NCBI GenBank assembly: GCA_958352885.1
Contig: CATWQI010000008.1
Span: 1-64,000, forward strand
DNA length: 64,000 nt
From: an uncultured Duncaniella sp.
Lineage (GTDB): Bacteria; Bacteroidota; Bacteroidia; Bacteroidales; Muribaculaceae
Direction of reading: 5' to 3'
Shown here one piece after another: positions 61,243-64,000 of the stretch (position 1 is the stretch's first letter; every line of letters starts with the position of its first letter). Made by a program: the position numbers and the translations under genes. Below the pieces are notes generated by a model, which did no database searches, was not told where the DNA came from, and saw only the letters and a program-made list of their open reading frames with translations.

Positions 61243-63846
61243 ATGACAAAACGACTGACAACACTACTCTATACATTTGCCAATTTTATATTATTAAGTA
61301 TCAGTATCCCAATCCATGCCGGGGAGAACGCCAATGATGACGGATATGATGCCATAAACCATTACGCAAAAATGGCTGCTGATTTCGCCGAACGGGTTCC
61401 GCAGGAAAAGGTATATCTCCATTTTGACAACACCAGTTATTACCGGGGTGACAATATCTGGTTTAAAGCCTACATAGTCAATCCTGACGGGAATATACCC
61501 ACGAAGCTGAGCAGCACTCTATACGTGGAGCTGCTTAATCCCGGTGGAGAAATCATAGATCGGAAAGTTCTGCGAATCAAGGACGGACAGGCTCATGGTG
61601 ATTTTATACTCAACCGCATACCCTTTTATTCGGGATTCTATGAGGTACGTGCATACACAAAATACATGCGTAACTTCGATGACGGGATAGTATTTTCGCG
61701 TATATTCCCGGTGTTTGACTTGCCAAAGATTGAAGGCGATTTCACGTCAAAAGAAATGGCTAAATATGGCAGAGGTAAATTTGTATATACCCGTCCCAAA
61801 CCCGGCACAGGGAATAAGTTAAACTTGAAATTTTTCCCTGAAAGCGGTAATCTCGTCCAAGGTTTAGAATCAAATGTAGCCTTCGAAGCGAACGACAAAT
61901 ACGGACACCCACTTGACATTTCGGGAATAATTACCGATGAGAATAGTGACACATTGGCTCAACTGACCACTGCGCATGAAGGGAGAGGCTCATTCAGGTT
62001 CACACCCATCAGAGGTGAAACTAAAGCAATCGTCATGTATAACGGTAAAAAGCATGAATTCCGGCTGCCAGACCCTCTTGACTCCGGATATGTCATGTCT
62101 GTTGACAATCTTGCTGCCCCCGACAACCTAATCGTAAGAATCGACAGGAACTTCGGAACCCATCGTGACACAGTTGGTATTGCAATAATAAATTATGGGA
62201 TGCTGCGCAATTCATATATCGTGGCATCCGAATTTAAGAAACCTGCAGTAATCAAAATTGATAAAAAGCTATTGTCGCCGGGCATATCACAGGTTGTATT
62301 ATTCGACAAGACAGGTGATGCAATCTGCGACCGTCTGATATTCAATCACGACGTAATCCCCAATCTTGATGTCAAAACAGAATTTGACAAGGAACAATAT
62401 GAACCATACGAGCCGGTAAGCCTTGCCATCAATATCCGCCAACAGGATGGGTCACCGGTCTCATCGCCATTCTCCCTATCAGTCAGGGATAGCGAGGATG
62501 AAGTGCAATATAACCACAACATACTTACCGATCTTATGCTTATGTCGGAAATCAAGGGATACGTTTCAAATCCAATGTACTACTTCGAATCATCCGACTC
62601 TACCCACAGAGCAAACATGGATTTGCTACTTATGGTACAAGGCTGGCGACGCTACCCCTGGAAAATGCTCACTCAATCAGAAACATTTACTCCTGCATAT
62701 AAAGTCGAAAGCAATGGAATAGATGTTGCAGGTCGCGTTACGACACTTACAAAGAACAAACCTAAACCGGATGTAGAGGTATCGGCATTTCTCCTTCACC
62801 GCAACGAAAATAAAACAACAAACGCCGGTCAGTTCGACATATTCACGACTGATAGCCTCGGACGCTTCTTCTTTACAGCCGACGTAGAAGGGGAATGGAA
62901 TATGATTCTGTCAGTAAAAGAGAAAGGTAAAAAGAAGGATTGCCTGATATCAATCGACCGGAAATTCAGCCCCAAGCCAAAACCTTACCGGTACACTGAT
63001 ATGGAAATCTCCACTATCCGGGACATCGGAAGCATTCGCAATGGCCATGTCACAGATTCGATTGGCAATAGTGAGAATGACGAATCCATAAATGACATAC
63101 TGAAAGCGATTGATGACACACTCGTATCTTCGGGAGTCAGGAAAGAACATATCGAACATCTCGGTGAAGTTGTGGTAAAAGGTAAAAAACACAGCCGGGA
63201 GCAAGACATCTACAAAGCCCGTTCCAAATCAATAGCTTACTACGATGTAAAATCCGGACTTGATGACATAAGGGATGAGGGTGAATATATCGGTGACGAC
63301 ATCCATAAATTCCTACGGAGTATGAATCGTAATTTTTCCAGAACCATCAGCAACGGTAAGGAATACCTACTCTATAAAGGACGTATGCCTTTGTTCGTAA
63401 TCAACTACACCCCGACATATCGTACAGAGATGGATTATGACAAATATAAATACATACGCCTGGAAGCTATCAAATCGATATACATCAGCGAGGACCCTAA
63501 TCAAATGCTCAAATATGCCGACCCCTTAATAACCATAATAGACATTGACAAGATTTACGGATGTGCTGTATTCATTGAGACATATCCGGAAGGAGAGATA
63601 CCGGTAGATGCCGGCAAAGGGGTAAGGAAGACCCGACTTGACGGGTACAACACTCCAAGCGAATTTTATAGCCCAGACTATTCCATACTTGAACCTGAAC
63701 CTGATTATCGGCGTACTTTATACTGGAATCCAAATGTCATTCCCGATTCCGATGGCAACGCATTAGTGCGTTTCTATAATAATAGCAGATGCGTTCATCC
63801 TAAAATAGATTTGCAAACCGTCACTCCATCCGGTGCGCTTTACTGA
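61243..63846 (+). CDS. large exported MG2-like (macroglobulin-type) protein
   Basis: An 867-residue protein with signal peptide (TLLYTFANFILLSISIPIHA). Residues about 45-150 match the MG2-type strand pattern of Bacteroidales proteins (QEKVYLHFDNTSYYRGDNIW, FSGFYEVRAYTKYM-like). A second macroglobulin-like stretch (TEFDKEQYEPYEPVSLAINI) begins near residue 375. It lacks the thioester motif of true alpha-2-macroglobulin, as far as I see. A TonB-plug-like part near residues 640-760 (GEVVVKGKKHSREQDIYKAR, YIRLEAIKSIYISEDP) is notable. Related proteins are often next to TonB receptors; the function is unknown. Confidence 0.7.
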   Translation: MTKRLTTLLYTFANFILLSISIPIHAGENANDDGYDAINHYAKMAADFAERVPQEKVYLHFDNTSYYRGDNIWFKAYIVNPDGNIPTKLSSTLYVELLNPGGEIIDRKVLRIKDGQAHGDFILNRIPFYSGFYEVRAYTKYMRNFDDGIVFSRIFPVFDLPKIEGDFTSKEMAKYGRGKFVYTRPKPGTGNKLNLKFFPESGNLVQGLESNVAFEANDKYGHPLDISGIITDENSDTLAQLTTAHEGRGSFRFTPIRGETKAIVMYNGKKHEFRLPDPLDSGYVMSVDNLAAPDNLIVRIDRNFGTHRDTVGIAIINYGMLRNSYIVASEFKKPAVIKIDKKLLSPGISQVVLFDKTGDAICDRLIFNHDVIPNLDVKTEFDKEQYEPYEPVSLAINIRQQDGSPVSSPFSLSVRDSEDEVQYNHNILTDLMLMSEIKGYVSNPMYYFESSDSTHRANMDLLLMVQGWRRYPWKMLTQSETFTPAYKVESNGIDVAGRVTTLTKNKPKPDVEVSAFLLHRNENKTTNAGQFDIFTTDSLGRFFFTADVEGEWNMILSVKEKGKKKDCLISIDRKFSPKPKPYRYTDMEISTIRDIGSIRNGHVTDSIGNSENDESINDILKAIDDTLVSSGVRKEHIEHLGEVVVKGKKHSREQDIYKARSKSIAYYDVKSGLDDIRDEGEYIGDDIHKFLRSMNRNFSRTISNGKEYLLYKGRMPLFVINYTPTYRTEMDYDKYKYIRLEAIKSIYISEDPNQMLKYADPLITIIDIDKIYGCAVFIETYPEGEIPVDAGKGVRKTRLDGYNTPSEFYSPDYSILEPEPDYRRTLYWNPNVIPDSDGNALVRFYNNSRCVHPKIDLQTVTPSGALY

Positions 63847-63866
63847 CACAGCACGGACCTGATAGA

Positions 63867-63900
63867 CAAAAAGTGCCGGAACCCAATCGGCTTCCGGCAC
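63867..63900 (-). terminator. intrinsic terminator
   Basis: GTGCCGGAA (63873-63881) pairs with TTCCGGCAC (63892-63900). On the minus strand TTTTTG follows, so it ends the partial gene at the right edge; it may also serve the MG2-like gene. Confidence 0.75.
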
Positions 63901-63927
63901 CTATATTCAGTATCTAAATCGCTATTT

Positions 63928-64000
63928 CTACAAATTCTTCTTGGGATACATCGCCTCCCACCAAGCATCATCATCCTGAAGATATTTGGCAAACCATGCG
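63928..64000 (-). CDS. 3' end of a probable S9-type (prolyl oligopeptidase-like) peptidase, partial
   Basis: The minus-strand frame reading in from the right edge gives AWFAKYLQDDDAWWEAMYPK and KNL, then TAG. A C-terminus of the kind WF-KYL---WWE-MYPKK is what I remember from Bacteroidales S9-family alpha/beta-hydrolase peptidases. The 24 residues do not include any catalytic residue, so the family is a guess. Confidence 0.45.
   Translation of the reverse strand, partial: AWFAKYLQDDDAWWEAMYPKKNL

Noticed and set aside
1..64000. Search for CRISPR arrays, insertion sequences, integrases, phage genes and rRNA.
   Set aside because: No regularly spaced repeats, transposase or integrase motifs or rRNA-like sequence were recognised by eye.

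Overview
The window looks like a chromosomal segment of a gut Bacteroidales bacterium, most likely close to Muribaculaceae. That family assignment is inference from gene content, and no 16S gene is present. Supporting signs are repeated promoters of the Bacteroidetes type (TTG, about 20 bp, TAnnTTTG), poor Shine-Dalgarno sequences, several TonB-dependent receptors with carboxypeptidase-regulatory-like N-termini, abundant lipoproteins, a TPP-controlled thiamin operon of Bacteroidales layout, and a tRNA with no encoded CCA. There is no CRISPR array, complete insertion sequence, integrase or rRNA.

Layout. 1-2160: gene end, DUF1846 protein and a hypothetical gene. 2160-7100: an AT-rich accessory patch. 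It has a three-gene minus-strand operon (lipoprotein and two unknown proteins) behind a sigma-type promoter and a long leader that folds on paper into a two-stem pseudoknot. It also has two genes that have lost their 5' ends and meet at one junction, and a secreted unknown protein. 7100-18500: housekeeping and envelope genes: YjbQ, a secreted propeller-DUF362 fusion, PBP4-type peptidase, RsmI, a coiled-coil lipoprotein, pullulanase, HAD phosphatase, MscL and GAPDH. 18690-24950: alanine/sodium symporter, TPM-domain protein, dGTPase, class II aldolase and a sugar acetyltransferase.

25000-31360: a TPP riboswitch and thiD-thiS-tenI-like-thiE-thiG-thiC-thiH, which make the thiazole and pyrimidine halves of thiamin and join them. 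No thiF is present. A strong hairpin sits between thiC and thiH. 31390-36150: a receptor-lipoprotein pair, probably a surface uptake or binding system without SusD. 36320-42100: mutS, then another outer-membrane barrel protein. 42270-43560: rpsF-rpsR-rplI with a clear promoter and terminator. 43570-51670: ileS, a DksA-like protein, lspA, a DUF4296 lipoprotein, a small unknown protein and a TonB receptor, all on the minus strand and probably co-transcribed at least in part. 51700-54390: an exported operon (TIGR04076-like protein with a twin-arginine-like signal, pectate lyase, lipoprotein nitroreductase).

54430-64000: tRNA-Gly(CCC), a nucleotidyltransferase-fold protein, a GNAT acetyltransferase with a membrane-bound putative regulator, an outer-membrane barrel related to the broken one at 5.2-6.1 kb, a SIMPL-domain protein, an exported MsrA-MsrB fusion, a large MG2-like envelope protein, and the 3' end of a probable S9-type peptidase. 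Most non-overlapping gene clusters are bounded by clear intrinsic terminators, and where both promoter elements are visible the spacing is 19-20 bp. Three genes have the -7 element 7-8 nt before the ATG, which predicts leaderless transcripts.
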